Shown here: positions 18,973 to 29,587 of the stretch, piece after piece
Layout of the letters: the number at the start of each line of letters is the position of its first letter
Numbering within the stretch: position 1 is the stretch's first letter
DNA from: Corynebacterium lactis RW2-5
Lineage (GTDB): Bacteria > Actinomycetota > Actinomycetes > Mycobacteriales > Mycobacteriaceae
NCBI RefSeq assembly: GCF_001274895.1
Contig: NZ_CP006841.1
Span: 2,108,001-2,172,000, forward strand
Direction: 5' to 3'
DNA length: 64,000 nt
Notes under the pieces: generated by a model
The model's database searches: none
Seen by the model: the letters and a program-made list of their open reading frames with translations, nothing else
Told to the model about the DNA's origin: nothing
Made by a program: the position numbers and the translations under genes

Positions 18973-19224
18973 ATGAAGCGCAATCAGCCTAACAAGAAGG
19001 CGCGGATGGAGCAGTCCCGCCGCCCGAAGAAGAACCCGCTCAAGGCCGCAGGCGTTGAGAAGGTTGACTACAAGGACATTAACCTGCTCCGCCAGTTCAT
19101 CTCCGACCGCGGCAAGATCCGTTCCCGCCGCGTCACCGGTCTGACTCCGCAGCAGCAGCGCCAGGTCGCTACCGCTGTGAAGAACGCCCGCGAGATGGCT
19201 CTCCTGCCGTTCACCAGCCGCTAA
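18973..19224 (+). CDS. rpsR: 30S ribosomal protein S18, cysteine-free paralogue
   Basis: 83 residues with the S18 core [18 protein letters not shown] and [20 protein letters not shown], and no cysteine. It ends the rpmB-rpmG-rpsN-rpsR block, the same order as the zinc-regulated rpsR2 cluster of mycobacteria. GTCGAGGAGCACC provides the ribosome site. Confidence 0.95.
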   Translation: MKRNQPNKKARMEQSRRPKKNPLKAAGVEKVDYKDINLLRQFISDRGKIRSRRVTGLTPQQQRQVATAVKNAREMALLPFTSR

Positions 19225-19312
19225 ATCGGCTGGCGGGGAGCTCGCACCGAGAGCAGCTCCCACACGGCTAATTTCGCGCTGGGTCGCATGGTAAACATGC
19301 ACAACAGCGTTT

Positions 19313-19360
19313 AAAAGGCCCGCAACCAATACCGTTTAATCGGTAGGTTGCGGGCCTTTT
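19313..19360 (+). terminator. Rho-independent terminator after rpsR
   Basis: Fifteen-base perfect arms AAAAGGCCCGCAACC / GGTTGCGGGCCTTTT around an inner CCG..CGG hairpin. The A-rich and T-rich flanks would work on both strands. Confidence 0.9.
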
Positions 19361-19375
19361 GTATGCTTAATACCT

Positions 19376-20311
19376 ATGCTCAACCTCACCGAAATTCTCA
19401 CAGGCTTCGGCTCCGTCGCCGTGTTAATCCTGGTGGGTTGGCTCTTTGGCCGCAGTGAAATCGTGGACAAGAAGGCATCCTTCACCCTAAACATGGTGGT
19501 GTTCTGGATAGCGATGCCCTGCATGCTCGCCCATACACTCGCTACCGCCGATGCCGGCGCAGTATTCGGTGCGCCATTCGCTGTCGCAGCAGTTTCCGCC
19601 TTGGCCACTGCCGTGCTCTATAGGATCGTGGCTGCTCCACCGCTGCACCAACGCGGTGCCGACGCGATGGTCGGGGCCATGTCGTCGTCCTATAACAACG
19701 TCGCTAACCTGGGTATCCCCATCGCGGTCGCAGTGCTTCACGACGCAACCGCAGTCGTCCCCGCCCTCATCTTCCAGATTGCCTTTTACGCGCCTTTGTC
19801 GATGATAATCCTGGAAGTGCTAACCCGTCGAGGCCGCTTTAGTATCCGCGCGACGCTGACCGCACCGCTGAAGAATCCAATTTTCCTCGCGGCAATGGTC
19901 GGGCTTTTCGTCAATGCAACCGGGGTTTCAATCCCTGAGGTTGTCACCAAGCCGGTAGGGTTACTCGGCCAAGCCGCAGTTCCGATGGCGCTGCTGGCCT
20001 TCGGCATCAGCCTTCACGGGATGCCCTTCATGGAAGCCGGACGCTCTCCGCGCCGAGCCGTCGTGGTTGCTTCGCTAATGAAGCTGGTCGTCCACCCTGC
20101 CCTCGCCCTACTCGTTGGATGGGCCGCCTTCGGACTCTCCGGTAAAGCGCTCCTAGCCGCCGTCGTTATCGCTGGCTTGCCGACGGCCCAAAACGTCTAT
20201 ACTTTCTCCACCCGCTTTGGCTGCAACCTCGAGCAGGCCCGCGACTGTGGCGTAGTCACTACTCTGGCCTGTTTGCCAACGATTTTCCTATTCACGCTCG
20301 CGCTCACCTGA
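19376..20311 (+). CDS. AEC-family (auxin efflux carrier-like) transporter
   Basis: 311 residues with about ten membrane segments in two similar halves, including SSSYNNVANLGIPIAVAVL and the C-terminal AGLPTAQNVYTFSTRFGCN. The AEC family exports or takes up organic anions such as malate or malonate; this substrate is unknown. A TATGCT hexamer 8 bases before the ATG suggests leaderless expression. Confidence 0.88.
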   Translation: MLNLTEILTGFGSVAVLILVGWLFGRSEIVDKKASFTLNMVVFWIAMPCMLAHTLATADAGAVFGAPFAVAAVSALATAVLYRIVAAPPLHQRGADAMVGAMSSSYNNVANLGIPIAVAVLHDATAVVPALIFQIAFYAPLSMIILEVLTRRGRFSIRATLTAPLKNPIFLAAMVGLFVNATGVSIPEVVTKPVGLLGQAAVPMALLAFGISLHGMPFMEAGRSPRRAVVVASLMKLVVHPALALLVGWAAFGLSGKALLAAVVIAGLPTAQNVYTFSTRFGCNLEQARDCGVVTTLACLPTIFLFTLALT

Positions 20312-20368
20312 TTCTTTGCGACGTCCGTCCCTCAACGCAGCGCAGCAAAGGTCGCTACCCTGGAGGGC

Positions 20369-21100
20369 GTGGAAATTCTCAAGACTCTCCTCGCCTCAGA
20401 CCCGTCCATTCCCCGACTGACTTGTTACGACGAGACTACTGGCGGCCGCACTGATTTGTCCGCAATCACCCTGGATAATTGGGCCTCCAAAATCGCCAAC
20501 ATGCTTCACGATGAATTCGACGTGGAACCGGGTGACAGCGTCTGGATTGATCTCCCTCCAATTTGGCAGGTTGCATGCATCGTTCTCGGATGTGAGCGCG
20601 CTGGAGTCCGGGTAGACGCGAAAGATCCCCTGGTCGTGTTTACGAGCGTCGGCAAGCTGAGCGAGTGGGAAGAGACGCAACCAGATGCCTACTTGGCGGT
20701 GGTGACCGATGATCCTTTCGGGCGTGGAGTCGTCGAATGCGGCGGCGAGATTCCGCCGGGAGTAATCGATTTCGGCCCGGAAGTTCGCTTCCACCCGGAT
20801 GCCTACATGGGCAGCGGTCCAGAGTCGGAAGACTCCCCTGTAATTGGGGACGAATCAGCGAATTGCCTCCTCGCGCTTGCGGAAGCATCTGCGCGCGAAC
20901 TCGGGCTGGATGACAAGGCACGAGTCCTCTCCCACGGATGGATTGATCCAAAAACCACACAGTTAAAGGCAGTGCTATGGGCGAAATCCGTCTTGTCTGC
21001 GTGGTCCGTTGGTGGTGCGGCAGTTATCGTGCGGGGCGGCGATTCTGAGCGACTGGAGCAGATAGCCACCGCAGAGAAGGCAACAATCCTTCAGGTCTAA
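20369..21100 (+). CDS. TIGR03089-family protein (AMP-binding-enzyme-like fragment)
   Basis: 243 residues related to the N-terminal half of acyl-CoA synthetases (LDNWASKIANMLHDEF, VEPGDSVWIDLPPIWQVACI) but without the P-loop TSGSTG and the C-terminal lid. Catalytic adenylation is therefore doubtful. The GTG start lies 7 bases after TACCCT. The family is actinobacterial and of unknown function. Confidence 0.78.
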   Translation: MEILKTLLASDPSIPRLTCYDETTGGRTDLSAITLDNWASKIANMLHDEFDVEPGDSVWIDLPPIWQVACIVLGCERAGVRVDAKDPLVVFTSVGKLSEWEETQPDAYLAVVTDDPFGRGVVECGGEIPPGVIDFGPEVRFHPDAYMGSGPESEDSPVIGDESANCLLALAEASARELGLDDKARVLSHGWIDPKTTQLKAVLWAKSVLSAWSVGGAAVIVRGGDSERLEQIATAEKATILQV

Positions 21101-21127
21101 ATCCGCCACCCGGGTTATCTTTGAAAT

Positions 21128-22738
21128 GTGATTACCCGTCCGTATATTCTCGCAATTCTCGCTGTTCTCAACGTCGTTGCCGCACTTGCGGTCTGGGATC
21201 TGAGTCCCTGGTGGTGGATATTCCTCGGCGCGATGATAATTTTGGACCTCATCGCGGTGTACGACATGTTTCAGAAGAAGCATTCGATTCTCCGTAACTT
21301 CCCGGTCATCGGTCATCTTCGCTACATGGGCGAGACCATTCGCCCCGAAATGCAGCAATACTTCATCGAGCGCAACTTCGACGGCGCCCCATTCGATCGT
21401 GACACGCGCACCGTCGTCTACGAGCGAGCCAAGGGCATTTCTTCGAAAAAGTCCTTCGGCACTGAGCGCGATATCACTAAGCCGGGCTACGAGTACGTGC
21501 GCCATTCCATGGCACCAACGCACGAGGTCATCGCTAATCCGCGCGTAGAAATCGGTGGGCCCGATTGCAAGCAGCCGTATTCTTCTTCGATTCTCAATAT
21601 TTCTGCGATGAGTTTCGGCTCCCTGTCCCCCAACGCAGTGATGGCGATGAACAAGGGCGCGAAGCTGGGCCACTTCGTGCAGGATACCGGCGAAGGTGCG
21701 ATTAGCCCGTACCATCTCAAGTACGGTGCGGATATTTACTGGCAGCTCGGCTCTGGCTATTTCGGCGCGCGAACCGAAGACGGCGACTTTGACCCGGAGC
21801 TGTTCCGCAAAAAGGCAGCTATCCCGCAGGTAAAGGCAACCTATCTGAAGGTTAGTCAGGGCGCGAAACCGGGTCTCGGCGGAATGCTCCCCGGAGACAA
21901 GGTCAACGAGGAAATTGCACAGACCCGACACGTAACTGTCGGCAAGGGGGTGATGAGCCCTCCCTATCACCGCGTCTACTCCACTCCGCGCGAGCTGGTG
22001 CGATTCATGGGCACCATGCGCGAGCTTAACGGCGGCAAGCCGGTCGGATTCAAACTCTGCGTCGGCTCGCAGCTGGAGTTTCTCGCGGTCTGCAAGGCGA
22101 TGTTGGAGGAAAACATCACACCGGACTTCATTGTCGTGGACGGCGCTGAGGGCGGAACTGGCGCGGCACCGTTGGAATACTCGGACCGAGTAGGCCTACC
22201 GCTGACTGACGGTTTGATTCTCGTCCACAATGCTCTGGTCGGTGCGGGTTTGAGAGACCGCACCAAGCTCGGCGCCAGCGGAAAAATTATCACCGGCTTC
22301 GACATCATCAAGCGAATGTGCATCGGCGCGGACTTCGTGAACTCCGCCCGAGGAATGATGATGGCCACGGGCTGCATCCAGTCGCAGCTGTGTCACACGA
22401 ACACATGCCCCGTCGGTGTCGCCACGCAGGATCCGAAGCTGTGGAAGGCTCTGGATGTCGACGACAAGGCTCAGCGTGTGGCCAATTACCACGATGCGAC
22501 GGTGAAGGAAGCAGCAGGCATGCTCGCGTCCATGGGACTGTCGGACTTCTCTGAACTGGGCCCTTCTTATCTACTCCGCCGTACCAGCGAAGAGGTCGGT
22601 GAGTCTTACGCCGAGCTCTACAACTGGCTCTCCCCCGGCGAGCTTCTCACAGGCACTCGCTTCATCAACTGGGCCGAGGCCTGGGAGATGGCCGACCCGG
22701 ATACCTTCCGCTACCCATCCGCGCACACTCGCGCGTAG
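21128..22738 (+). CDS. FMN-binding glutamate synthase-family protein
   Basis: 536 residues: two N-terminal membrane segments, then the GltB-type FMN barrel with MSFGSLSPNAVMAMNKGA, GEGAISPYHLKYGADIYWQL, VVDGAEGGTGAAP and the cysteine cluster CIQSQLCHTNTCPVGVAT that can hold a 3Fe-4S centre. The glutaminase domain is missing, so it is not a complete glutamate synthase; the physiological reaction is unknown. The start is GTG with TATCTT 6 bases upstream. Confidence 0.88.
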   Translation: MITRPYILAILAVLNVVAALAVWDLSPWWWIFLGAMIILDLIAVYDMFQKKHSILRNFPVIGHLRYMGETIRPEMQQYFIERNFDGAPFDRDTRTVVYERAKGISSKKSFGTERDITKPGYEYVRHSMAPTHEVIANPRVEIGGPDCKQPYSSSILNISAMSFGSLSPNAVMAMNKGAKLGHFVQDTGEGAISPYHLKYGADIYWQLGSGYFGARTEDGDFDPELFRKKAAIPQVKATYLKVSQGAKPGLGGMLPGDKVNEEIAQTRHVTVGKGVMSPPYHRVYSTPRELVRFMGTMRELNGGKPVGFKLCVGSQLEFLAVCKAMLEENITPDFIVVDGAEGGTGAAPLEYSDRVGLPLTDGLILVHNALVGAGLRDRTKLGASGKIITGFDIIKRMCIGADFVNSARGMMMATGCIQSQLCHTNTCPVGVATQDPKLWKALDVDDKAQRVANYHDATVKEAAGMLASMGLSDFSELGPSYLLRRTSEEVGESYAELYNWLSPGELLTGTRFINWAEAWEMADPDTFRYPSAHTRA

Positions 22739-22754
22739 GTCAGCGACTAGGCGG

Positions 22755-23276
22755 CTAGTTGCCCATGAGCTTCTGGCGCAGTTTTTCGTCCTTAGCCAGA
22801 ACCTCGTCGCGCATGTTTGCCTGGTACCGCTCCATCGCAACAATCAACTCCGGGTAACCGGCCGAGAGGATACGGACAGCGAGCAGCCCCGCATTCTTCG
22901 CGCCGCCCACACCAACAGTCGCAACCGGTACGCCGCCGGGCATCTGAACGATGGATAGAAGCGAGTCGACGCCCTCCAAGTTCTCCAGGGCACGAGGCAC
23001 TCCGATTACGGGCAGCGGTGTCGCAGAGGCGACCATCCCCGGAAGGTGTGCCGCTCCCCCGGCTCCCGCGATGATGCAGCGCAGTCCCTTGTCCGCGGCG
23101 GACTTTGCGTAGTCAATCATGCGTTCTGGTGTGCGATGTGCGGACACAACGCCGACCTCGAAGGGCACCCCGAACTCTGCCAGCACCTGCGCCGCGGGCT
23201 CCATTGTTGGCCAGTCGGAATCAGACCCCATAATCAACCCGACTAGTGGCCCCTGCGCGTCCTTCAACTCAAGCAT
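22755..23276 (-). CDS. purE: N5-carboxyaminoimidazole ribonucleotide mutase
   Basis: Purine synthesis: converts N5-CAIR to CAIR. The 173-residue protein has [52 protein letters not shown] and the C-terminal [21 protein letters not shown] start at MLELKDAQ, preceded by GGAGAC; the frame continues to 23351. It lies 35 bases downstream of purK. Confidence 0.95.
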   Translation of the reverse strand: MLELKDAQGPLVGLIMGSDSDWPTMEPAAQVLAEFGVPFEVGVVSAHRTPERMIDYAKSAADKGLRCIIAGAGGAAHLPGMVASATPLPVIGVPRALENLEGVDSLLSIVQMPGGVPVATVGVGGAKNAGLLAVRILSAGYPELIVAMERYQANMRDEVLAKDEKLRQKLMGN

Positions 23277-23311
23277 TGTTTTGTCTCCTCGTCCCGCTTC
23301 CAATGCGCCTT

Positions 23312-24604
23312 TTAGCTGTTTTCTGGCTTGCCGACGTACCCATCGGCCCACTTACCGTTCACGATATATTCAGCGGCGAGGTTTGCAATCTTGCGTGTCT
23401 CAGCGATGCCCTCAGCTGTAGCGTCGTAGCCACAGAGGTTGACGTGGCCAAGCTTGCGCCCCGGACGCCATTCCTTTCCATACCAATGAATCTTGACCGA
23501 GGGAAACCTGCGCCATACCTCGGCAAATCGGTAGGCAATCGGACTGTCGGGAGCCTCTTCGCCGCCGAGCGTATTTACCATCACCGTGACGGGGGCGGTG
23601 GGGCGAGTCGACCCTAGAGGAAGATCAGCGACCGCGCGCAGATGTTGCTCGAACTGACTGGTCTCACAACCGTCCTGCGACCAGTGACCGGTGTTGTGGG
23701 GGCGCATCGCCAGCTCGTTCACGAAAATCTGGGGGTTGCCTGCTTCGTCTGTGGTTTCGAAAAGCTCGACGGCCAGGGCCCCGGTCACCCCCAGCTCTGT
23801 TGCCACCTTCACGCTGAGGTCGCGAGCCTGGGCCGCCAGGTCGTCGGAAAGCCCAGGGGCCGGGCAGATTGCCTCTACGCAGATTCCATCTCGCTGCACC
23901 GACTCGAGCACTGGCCAGGCAGCCACCTGGCCCGAAGGAGTCCGAGCACACATGGCGGATAGCTCTCGTACTAGGGCAACCTTGCGCTCCGCCATTAGTG
24001 GCACGGACTGTCCCAGCAACTCGGAGACCAACTCGCGCAAGTCCTCGCGGCTGCCAGGGAACCAAACCCCGTGCCCGTCGTAGCCTCCCCGGCGGGCCTT
24101 TAGACAGACGGCTCCATCAACTCGGTCGTGGAAAGCCAGGGCTTCTTCGACGGATTCAATTGCTGAATATTCCGGAACTGGAGCGCCCATTTTCTCCAGG
24201 CGCTGGCGCATCAGAAGCTTGTCCTGCGCATACAGAAGAGCCGCCGGCTGGGGCTGGACTGAGTAGCCCATCCCCGACAGGCGGTTCAGAAACTCGGTGG
24301 GAACATGCTCGTGATCAAAGGTCACAGCATGAGCGCCCTGGACTGCACGCTCCACGTCTTCCCAAACGCGGTAGTCGCCGATGACGATGTCGTGACAGAC
24401 CTGAGCTGCAGAAGAGTCGCGCGAGCCCGCTAGCAGCTTAATCGACTGACCCAACTCGATCGCCTCGGTCTGCATCATACGGGCCAACTGCCCGTCACCG
24501 ATGACAGTCACAATTGGCACACCGCGCGGATGCGCAGGATGCCGCTTAGCAGCGGAAGTAGAATTTGCAGGATTATCTGGTGTATCCGTAGCAGTCACGC
24601 CCAT
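23312..24604 (-). CDS. purK: 5-(carboxyamino)imidazole ribonucleotide synthase
   Basis: ATP-grasp enzyme making N5-CAIR from AIR, bicarbonate and ATP. 430 residues: [49 protein letters not shown] (ATP-grasp loop), [19 protein letters not shown] and [10 protein letters not shown]. The N-terminal ~28 residues are an extra disordered extension. TACCCT stands 6 bases before the ATG. It is followed by purE, its pathway partner. Confidence 0.95.
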   Translation of the reverse strand: MGVTATDTPDNPANSTSAAKRHPAHPRGVPIVTVIGDGQLARMMQTEAIELGQSIKLLAGSRDSSAAQVCHDIVIGDYRVWEDVERAVQGAHAVTFDHEHVPTEFLNRLSGMGYSVQPQPAALLYAQDKLLMRQRLEKMGAPVPEYSAIESVEEALAFHDRVDGAVCLKARRGGYDGHGVWFPGSREDLRELVSELLGQSVPLMAERKVALVRELSAMCARTPSGQVAAWPVLESVQRDGICVEAICPAPGLSDDLAAQARDLSVKVATELGVTGALAVELFETTDEAGNPQIFVNELAMRPHNTGHWSQDGCETSQFEQHLRAVADLPLGSTRPTAPVTVMVNTLGGEEAPDSPIAYRFAEVWRRFPSVKIHWYGKEWRPGRKLGHVNLCGYDATAEGIAETRKIANLAAEYIVNGKWADGYVGKPENS

Positions 24605-24667
24605 GATTGTAGGGTATCGCCCACCAAGCCTGATAAACGCGGACTGTATGCGGCCACCGCCTGCCGA

Positions 24668-25129
24668 TTAGGTCATCCGGGAAACCATCTTCGCGACTTT
24701 TCGCGCTGACGGGATGTCTTCGACCTCGAGCAGCGGTCCGAAATAATGAGTTCGGAGCAAAAGCGCACTTCCTCGCCTGTCGACACTGCGCACGGAACGT
24801 AAATCCACCGTCGTCACTCGTGGACGCAATAGACCACGTCGGAGAAGGATTCTCCTGTCGGTCAGGACGAAGCGCTCTCCTAACCAGTTCAGCGAAGGGC
24901 GCACGACTCGCCACAATATTAAAACAGTCCAGGCGAAGAACAGAAAAGTACGGACCGGCTGCATCCCCGCCCCCACCGTGGCGGAACCGTCAATGAAGCC
25001 AATCATCAACCCAACGACTCCGGTAATCGCCATCAGCTCCAACAGGGGCCAGACAAGCCTGCCGAAGGTCGGGTTCGTATCGAGCAGAATTTCCTCATTC
25101 GTATCGAGCTCAGAATACGGAAAGGACAT
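24668..25129 (-). CDS. PH-domain (bPH2) membrane protein
   Basis: 153 residues with two membrane segments (about 27-47 and 60-78), then a bacterial PH-like domain (RFVLTDRRILLRRGLLRPRV, TTVDLRSVRSVDRR). The ATG overlaps the birA stop (TAATG), so translation is probably coupled. Homologues lie beside birA/purK in actinobacteria; function unknown. Confidence 0.8.
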   Translation of the reverse strand: MSFPYSELDTNEEILLDTNPTFGRLVWPLLELMAITGVVGLMIGFIDGSATVGAGMQPVRTFLFFAWTVLILWRVVRPSLNWLGERFVLTDRRILLRRGLLRPRVTTVDLRSVRSVDRRGSALLLRTHYFGPLLEVEDIPSARKVAKMVSRMT

Positions 25130-25989
25130 TACTTTCGGTCCCCCACCGCGTAGCTCCCATCAGTGGCACGAACGTGGAACACATCGCCCGCTGCTACGAA
25201 GTGAGCGGTGCCCAAATGATCCGTGACTACTAGCTCGCCATCACTGCGCACATCCGAGGCACGGCCCGTAAGAGTCTTGCCTCCTGGAAGTTCCACCCTC
25301 ACTTCACTACCAATGGTTATGCAAGCACGACGATATTCTTCGAGCAATTCTGCGGAGCCCTCGCGCCACTGCTTCTCGCGCGCATCCAACGCCCGTAAAA
25401 GCCCTGCCACTAACTCAGTGCGCTCCAGGTTAGGTGCCCCCGCGAGGAAGAGAGAGGTTGCATGGGCAACCGGTAGCTCCTCCTCCAGCAGCGACACATT
25501 GACACCAATGCCGGGGATAAGAATCGGCGGCGCAATCGATGCTGCCTCCACCAGGATTCCACAGATCTTTCGGCCGTCCACCAATACATCGTTCGGCCAC
25601 TTCAAACCAACCCGATCGCGCTCCAAACCCGCCTCAGACACCATCATGTCCACGACTGCCAGCCCGACCACTAGTGGCAGGAGTCCAAGTTGGTCGGAAT
25701 CAATTCCCCGCGGACGAAACAGAACGGACAGTGCGATTGAAGCGCCGTAGGGCGCCGCCCACTTACGGGCTAGACGCCCTCTGCCCGAGGACTGCTCCGA
25801 GGCGAAAATGGCACTTCGGTCCGGCACTTGTACCGCAGTGGCGCGTTCTGCCGCCACCTTGTCCTTCAAATCCGCATTAGTCGACCCCGTACTATCTAGC
25901 ACCTCGATACTGTTCCACCCGGGAGCGAGCGAGCGCAGCTTCGCCGCATCTACAGGCCTGCGAGAAGATTCAATACGAGCGTCAGTCAT
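25129..25989 (-). CDS. birA: Biotin-[acetyl-CoA-carboxylase] ligase
   Basis: Attaches biotin to AccBC (encoded at 37168-38943). 286 residues with the ligase motifs STGSTNADLKDK, EQSSGRGRLARKWAAP, LKWPNDVLVDGRKICGILVE and a C-terminal SH3-like domain. There is no N-terminal helix-turn-helix, so it is not a repressor of the E. coli type. The ATG follows TAAGAT by 7 bases; an upstream in-frame ATG at 26037 is rejected. Confidence 0.94.
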   Translation of the reverse strand: MTDARIESSRRPVDAAKLRSLAPGWNSIEVLDSTGSTNADLKDKVAAERATAVQVPDRSAIFASEQSSGRGRLARKWAAPYGASIALSVLFRPRGIDSDQLGLLPLVVGLAVVDMMVSEAGLERDRVGLKWPNDVLVDGRKICGILVEAASIAPPILIPGIGVNVSLLEEELPVAHATSLFLAGAPNLERTELVAGLLRALDAREKQWREGSAELLEEYRRACITIGSEVRVELPGGKTLTGRASDVRSDGELVVTDHLGTAHFVAAGDVFHVRATDGSYAVGDRK

Positions 25990-26120
25990 GCACAGCATCT
26001 TAGGCGACACCGCGGATTGACGGCGCCGCAGGAGCAACTACCGTCGGCAAGCCCCAGCGAGGAACTAGCCCTCCCCATTTTCAATACTGCTTCCGCCCCA
26101 CCGACTAACACCGTTGTGCA

Positions 26121-26134
26121 GTGACAATTGTCAC
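26121..26134. promoter_or_regulatory. Perfect palindrome GTGACAATTGTCAC upstream of dtsR2
   Basis: A 14-base perfect palindrome about 50 bases before the dtsR2 start and ~130 bases before birA. It sits just upstream of the likely dtsR2 promoter (TAAATT 8 bases before the ATG), where an activator or repressor of lipid or biotin genes could bind. Confidence 0.5.
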
Positions 26135-26183
26135 ACTCCATCCCCTTTACTTATTTCGTCCCCAAATACTAAATTCTCCTAAC

Positions 26184-27854
26184 ATGACTATTCCCTCACA
26201 TTTGGTAGTGGACGGACAAAAAAGCTCACAGGGGTCAACCCCGGTCGGCAGCTCGGAAAACCAGCTGCTCACACAAACAGGCCCACTTACCACCGCGGCA
26301 CGCAACGAGGATCTTCTGCGCAGACGAGCGGAAGCGACGATGCCAATGGGCGCCCTTGCCCACGAAAAGGTTCGTGCGGCCGGCCGCATGACTGCCCGCG
26401 AACGCCTCGATTATCTCCTCGACGAAGGCTCCTTCGTCGAGTTCGATGCTCTGGCCCAGCACCGCACAACCGCCTTCGACATGCAGAACAAGCGCCCCAT
26501 CACCGACGGAATTATCACTGGCTGGGGCACCATTGACGGCCGAGAGGTCTGCGTATTCTCCCAGGACGGCACCGTTTTCGGCGGTGCCCTCGGAGAGGTC
26601 TACGGCGAAAAGATGGTCAAGATCCAAAAACTCGCCATCACAACTGGCCGACCACTCATTGGACTCTACGAAGGAGCCGGCGCGCGCATCCAGGACGGCG
26701 CAGTCTCCCTCGATTTCATCGCGCAGACCTTTCACCACAATGTCCGCGCAAGCGGCGTAATCCCCCAGATTTCTGTTATTTTCGGCGCTTGCGCCGGAGG
26801 CAACGCCTACTCCCCTGCACTCACCGATTTCGTGGTCATGGTCGAAGAGAGCTCACGCATGTTCGTCACCGGCCCGGATGTGATCAAGACTGTCACCGGC
26901 GAAGAAATCACCCAGATGGAACTTGGCGGCGCCGACACTCACATGGAAATCGCAGGCAATTCTCACTACACCGCCTCCGACGAAAAGGACGGCCTCGACT
27001 GGGTCTGCGACCTTATCGACTACCTCCCCAACAATCACGGCACCACACCCGAGGCATGGCCAAACACGGCCGAGGCAGAAATCACCGAGCTCGACCGTGA
27101 GCTCGATTCAATAATCCCCGATGCCCCCTCCATCCCCTACGACGTGCGCGATGTAATCCGCACACTTTCCGACGACGAGGACTTCCTGGAGATCCAGGAA
27201 AACAGGGCCGGCAATGTCGTCATCGGCTTTGGAAGAATCGAGGGCGAAAGCGTCGGCTTCGTGGCGAATCAGCCACTCGAGTTCGCCGGCTGTCTAGATA
27301 TTGATGCAGCGGAAAAAGCAGCTCGGTTCGTCCGCACCTGCGACTCTTTCAACATTCCCCTAGTGCTGCTCGTCGACGTCCCAGGATTCCTTCCCGGAGC
27401 CAACCAGGAACACCAGGGAATCCTGCGCCGAGGGGCCAAACTCCTCTACGCGTACGCCGAAGCAACCGTGCCAAAGATTACCGTGACAATGAGGAAGGCC
27501 TACGGTGGCGCCTACTGTGTCATGGGCTCAAAGGGACTGGGCGCAGACGTCAACCTAGCATGGCCGACCGCGCAGATTGCCGTAATGGGCGCGGCAGGCG
27601 CAGTTCGCTTCCTCCATCGGCGCGAAATCAAGGCGGCGGAGGCGTCGGAAAGCGACGTCAAGGCCCTCATCGCAGACTTTGAGCGTCAATACGAGGGCCA
27701 CATGCTAACCCCTTACCGTGCCGCCGAACGGGGGTTAATCGACGAGGTAATCCTCCCCTCCGAGACACGCATCCGCGTGGCGCAGAGCTTGCGTCTCCTC
27801 AGGGGCAAGAAGGTCCCCTGGCCTGCACGCAAGCACGGAAATATCCCGCTGTAA
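26184..27854 (+). CDS. dtsR2: Acyl-CoA carboxylase carboxyltransferase beta subunit (DtsR2/AccD2-like)
   Basis: Transfers CO2 from carboxybiotin on AccBC to an acyl-CoA. 556 residues with both crotonase-like halves: [59 protein letters not shown], and the C-terminal [18 protein letters not shown] and [19 protein letters not shown]. It is about 65-70% like dtsR1 next to it by eye. In C. glutamicum DtsR2 acts in mycolate precursor carboxylation. The start at MTIPSHL follows TAAATT by 8 bases. The loop [13 protein letters not shown] differs from [13 protein letters not shown] in dtsR1. Confidence 0.92.
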   Translation: MTIPSHLVVDGQKSSQGSTPVGSSENQLLTQTGPLTTAARNEDLLRRRAEATMPMGALAHEKVRAAGRMTARERLDYLLDEGSFVEFDALAQHRTTAFDMQNKRPITDGIITGWGTIDGREVCVFSQDGTVFGGALGEVYGEKMVKIQKLAITTGRPLIGLYEGAGARIQDGAVSLDFIAQTFHHNVRASGVIPQISVIFGACAGGNAYSPALTDFVVMVEESSRMFVTGPDVIKTVTGEEITQMELGGADTHMEIAGNSHYTASDEKDGLDWVCDLIDYLPNNHGTTPEAWPNTAEAEITELDRELDSIIPDAPSIPYDVRDVIRTLSDDEDFLEIQENRAGNVVIGFGRIEGESVGFVANQPLEFAGCLDIDAAEKAARFVRTCDSFNIPLVLLVDVPGFLPGANQEHQGILRRGAKLLYAYAEATVPKITVTMRKAYGGAYCVMGSKGLGADVNLAWPTAQIAVMGAAGAVRFLHRREIKAAEASESDVKALIADFERQYEGHMLTPYRAAERGLIDEVILPSETRIRVAQSLRLLRGKKVPWPARKHGNIPL

Positions 27855-27958
27855 CACCCCATAGTTTTGAACACTTAACCTCACTGTTGAGAGTTCATTC
27901 GTTAACAGCGGTCGCCCCCGACTACCTCCCCCCGTTGTCGAAACGTAAACTAGGGACC

Positions 27959-29587
27959 ATGACGACTGCCGCAAATACATCAACCGGTGAAACCCCGGAT
28001 TTGACCACCACCGCCGGAAAGCTAGCTGACCTGCGTGCTCGCCTCGCCGAGACTCAGGCACCGATGGGCCAGGCGTCCATCGAGCGCGTTCACGACAAGG
28101 GAAAGCTCACCGCCCGCGAACGCATTGAGTTCCTGCTTGACGACGGCTCGTTCGTAGAGGTCGACGCCCTCGCACGTCACCGTTCCAAGAACTTCGGCCT
28201 GGACGCCAAGCGCCCGGTGACCGATGGTGTTGTTACTGGCTACGGCACCATCGACGGCCGCAAGGTCTGTGTGTTCTCGCAGGACGGCGCTATTTTCGGT
28301 GGCGCACTGGGCGAGGTTTACGGCGAGAAGATTGTGAAGATCATGGATCTCGCAATCAAGACCGGTGTCCCGATTATCGGCATTAACGAGGGCGCGGGCG
28401 CCCGTATCCAGGAGGGTGTTGTTTCCCTCGGCCTGTACTCGCAGATCTTCTTCCGCAACACCCAGGCGTCCGGCGTCATCCCGCAGATTTCCCTCATCAT
28501 GGGCGCCTGCGCCGGTGGCCACGTCTACTCCCCGGCCCTGACCGACTTCATCGTCATGGTCGACGGTACCTCGAAGATGTTCATCACCGGCCCGGATGTC
28601 ATTAAGACAGTCACGGGTGAAGAGGTCACCCAGGAAGAGCTCGGTGGTGCAGGTACCCACATGGCCACCTCGGGTACTTCCCACTACACCGCTTCGGACG
28701 ACGAGGACGCGCTGACCTTCGTCCAGGAACTCGTCGGCTACCTGCCGTCGAACAACCGCGCAGAGGCCCCGCGCCTCGAGGCAGACCCGTTCGAGGGCTC
28801 CATCGCGGACAACATCACCGAGGCGGACCTCGAACTCGATACCCTGATTCCGGATTCCCCGAACCAGCCATACGACATCAAGGAAGTTATTACCCGCCTG
28901 GTCGATGACGAGGATTTCCTTGAGATTCAGGAAGACTACGCGCAGAATGTCGTAATCGGCTTCGGCCACATTGAGGGGCGCTCGGTCGGCTTCGTCGCAA
29001 ACCAGCCGATTCAGTTCGCTGGCTGCCTGGACATCAAGGCTTCCGAGAAGGCCGCGCGCTTCGTCCGCACCTGTGATGCCTTCAACATTCCGATTGTCAT
29101 GCTGGTGGACGTCCCGGGCTTCCTGCCTGGCACCAACCAGGAGTTCGACGGCATCATCCGCCGCGGCGCGAAGCTCCTCTACGCTTACGCAGAGGCTACT
29201 GTTCCGAAGATTACCGTTATTACCCGTAAGGCTTACGGCGGAGCATACTGCGTCATGGGCTCGAAGGACATGGGCGCCGACATCAACCTGGCATGGCCGA
29301 CCGCACAGATTGCGGTTATGGGTGCTTCCGGCGCTGTCGGCTTCATCTACCGCAAGGAGCTCAAAGCTGCAGCGGCCGAGGGCAAGGATGTCGTCGCACT
29401 GCAGAAAGAGTACGAGCAGGAGTACGAGGAGACTCTGGTCAACCCGTACATGGCTGCTGAGCGTGGCTTCATCGACGCTGTTATCCCGCCGAGCGAGACC
29501 CGCGGTCAGCTGATTGAGGGCCTGCGCCTGCTGGACCGCAAGGTCGTCAACGTGCCGGCCAAGAAGCATGGGAACATTCCGCTGTGA
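27959..29587 (+). CDS. dtsR1: Acyl-CoA carboxylase carboxyltransferase beta subunit (DtsR1/AccD1-like)
   Basis: 542 residues, near the length of C. glutamicum DtsR1, the acetyl-CoA carboxylase beta subunit. It has [55 protein letters not shown] and [19 protein letters not shown]. The strong codon bias compared with dtsR2 suggests high expression. TAAACT lies 7 bases before the ATG (leaderless). It overlaps accE by 4 bases. Confidence 0.94.
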   Translation: MTTAANTSTGETPDLTTTAGKLADLRARLAETQAPMGQASIERVHDKGKLTARERIEFLLDDGSFVEVDALARHRSKNFGLDAKRPVTDGVVTGYGTIDGRKVCVFSQDGAIFGGALGEVYGEKIVKIMDLAIKTGVPIIGINEGAGARIQEGVVSLGLYSQIFFRNTQASGVIPQISLIMGACAGGHVYSPALTDFIVMVDGTSKMFITGPDVIKTVTGEEVTQEELGGAGTHMATSGTSHYTASDDEDALTFVQELVGYLPSNNRAEAPRLEADPFEGSIADNITEADLELDTLIPDSPNQPYDIKEVITRLVDDEDFLEIQEDYAQNVVIGFGHIEGRSVGFVANQPIQFAGCLDIKASEKAARFVRTCDAFNIPIVMLVDVPGFLPGTNQEFDGIIRRGAKLLYAYAEATVPKITVITRKAYGGAYCVMGSKDMGADINLAWPTAQIAVMGASGAVGFIYRKELKAAAAEGKDVVALQKEYEQEYEETLVNPYMAAERGFIDAVIPPSETRGQLIEGLRLLDRKVVNVPAKKHGNIPL

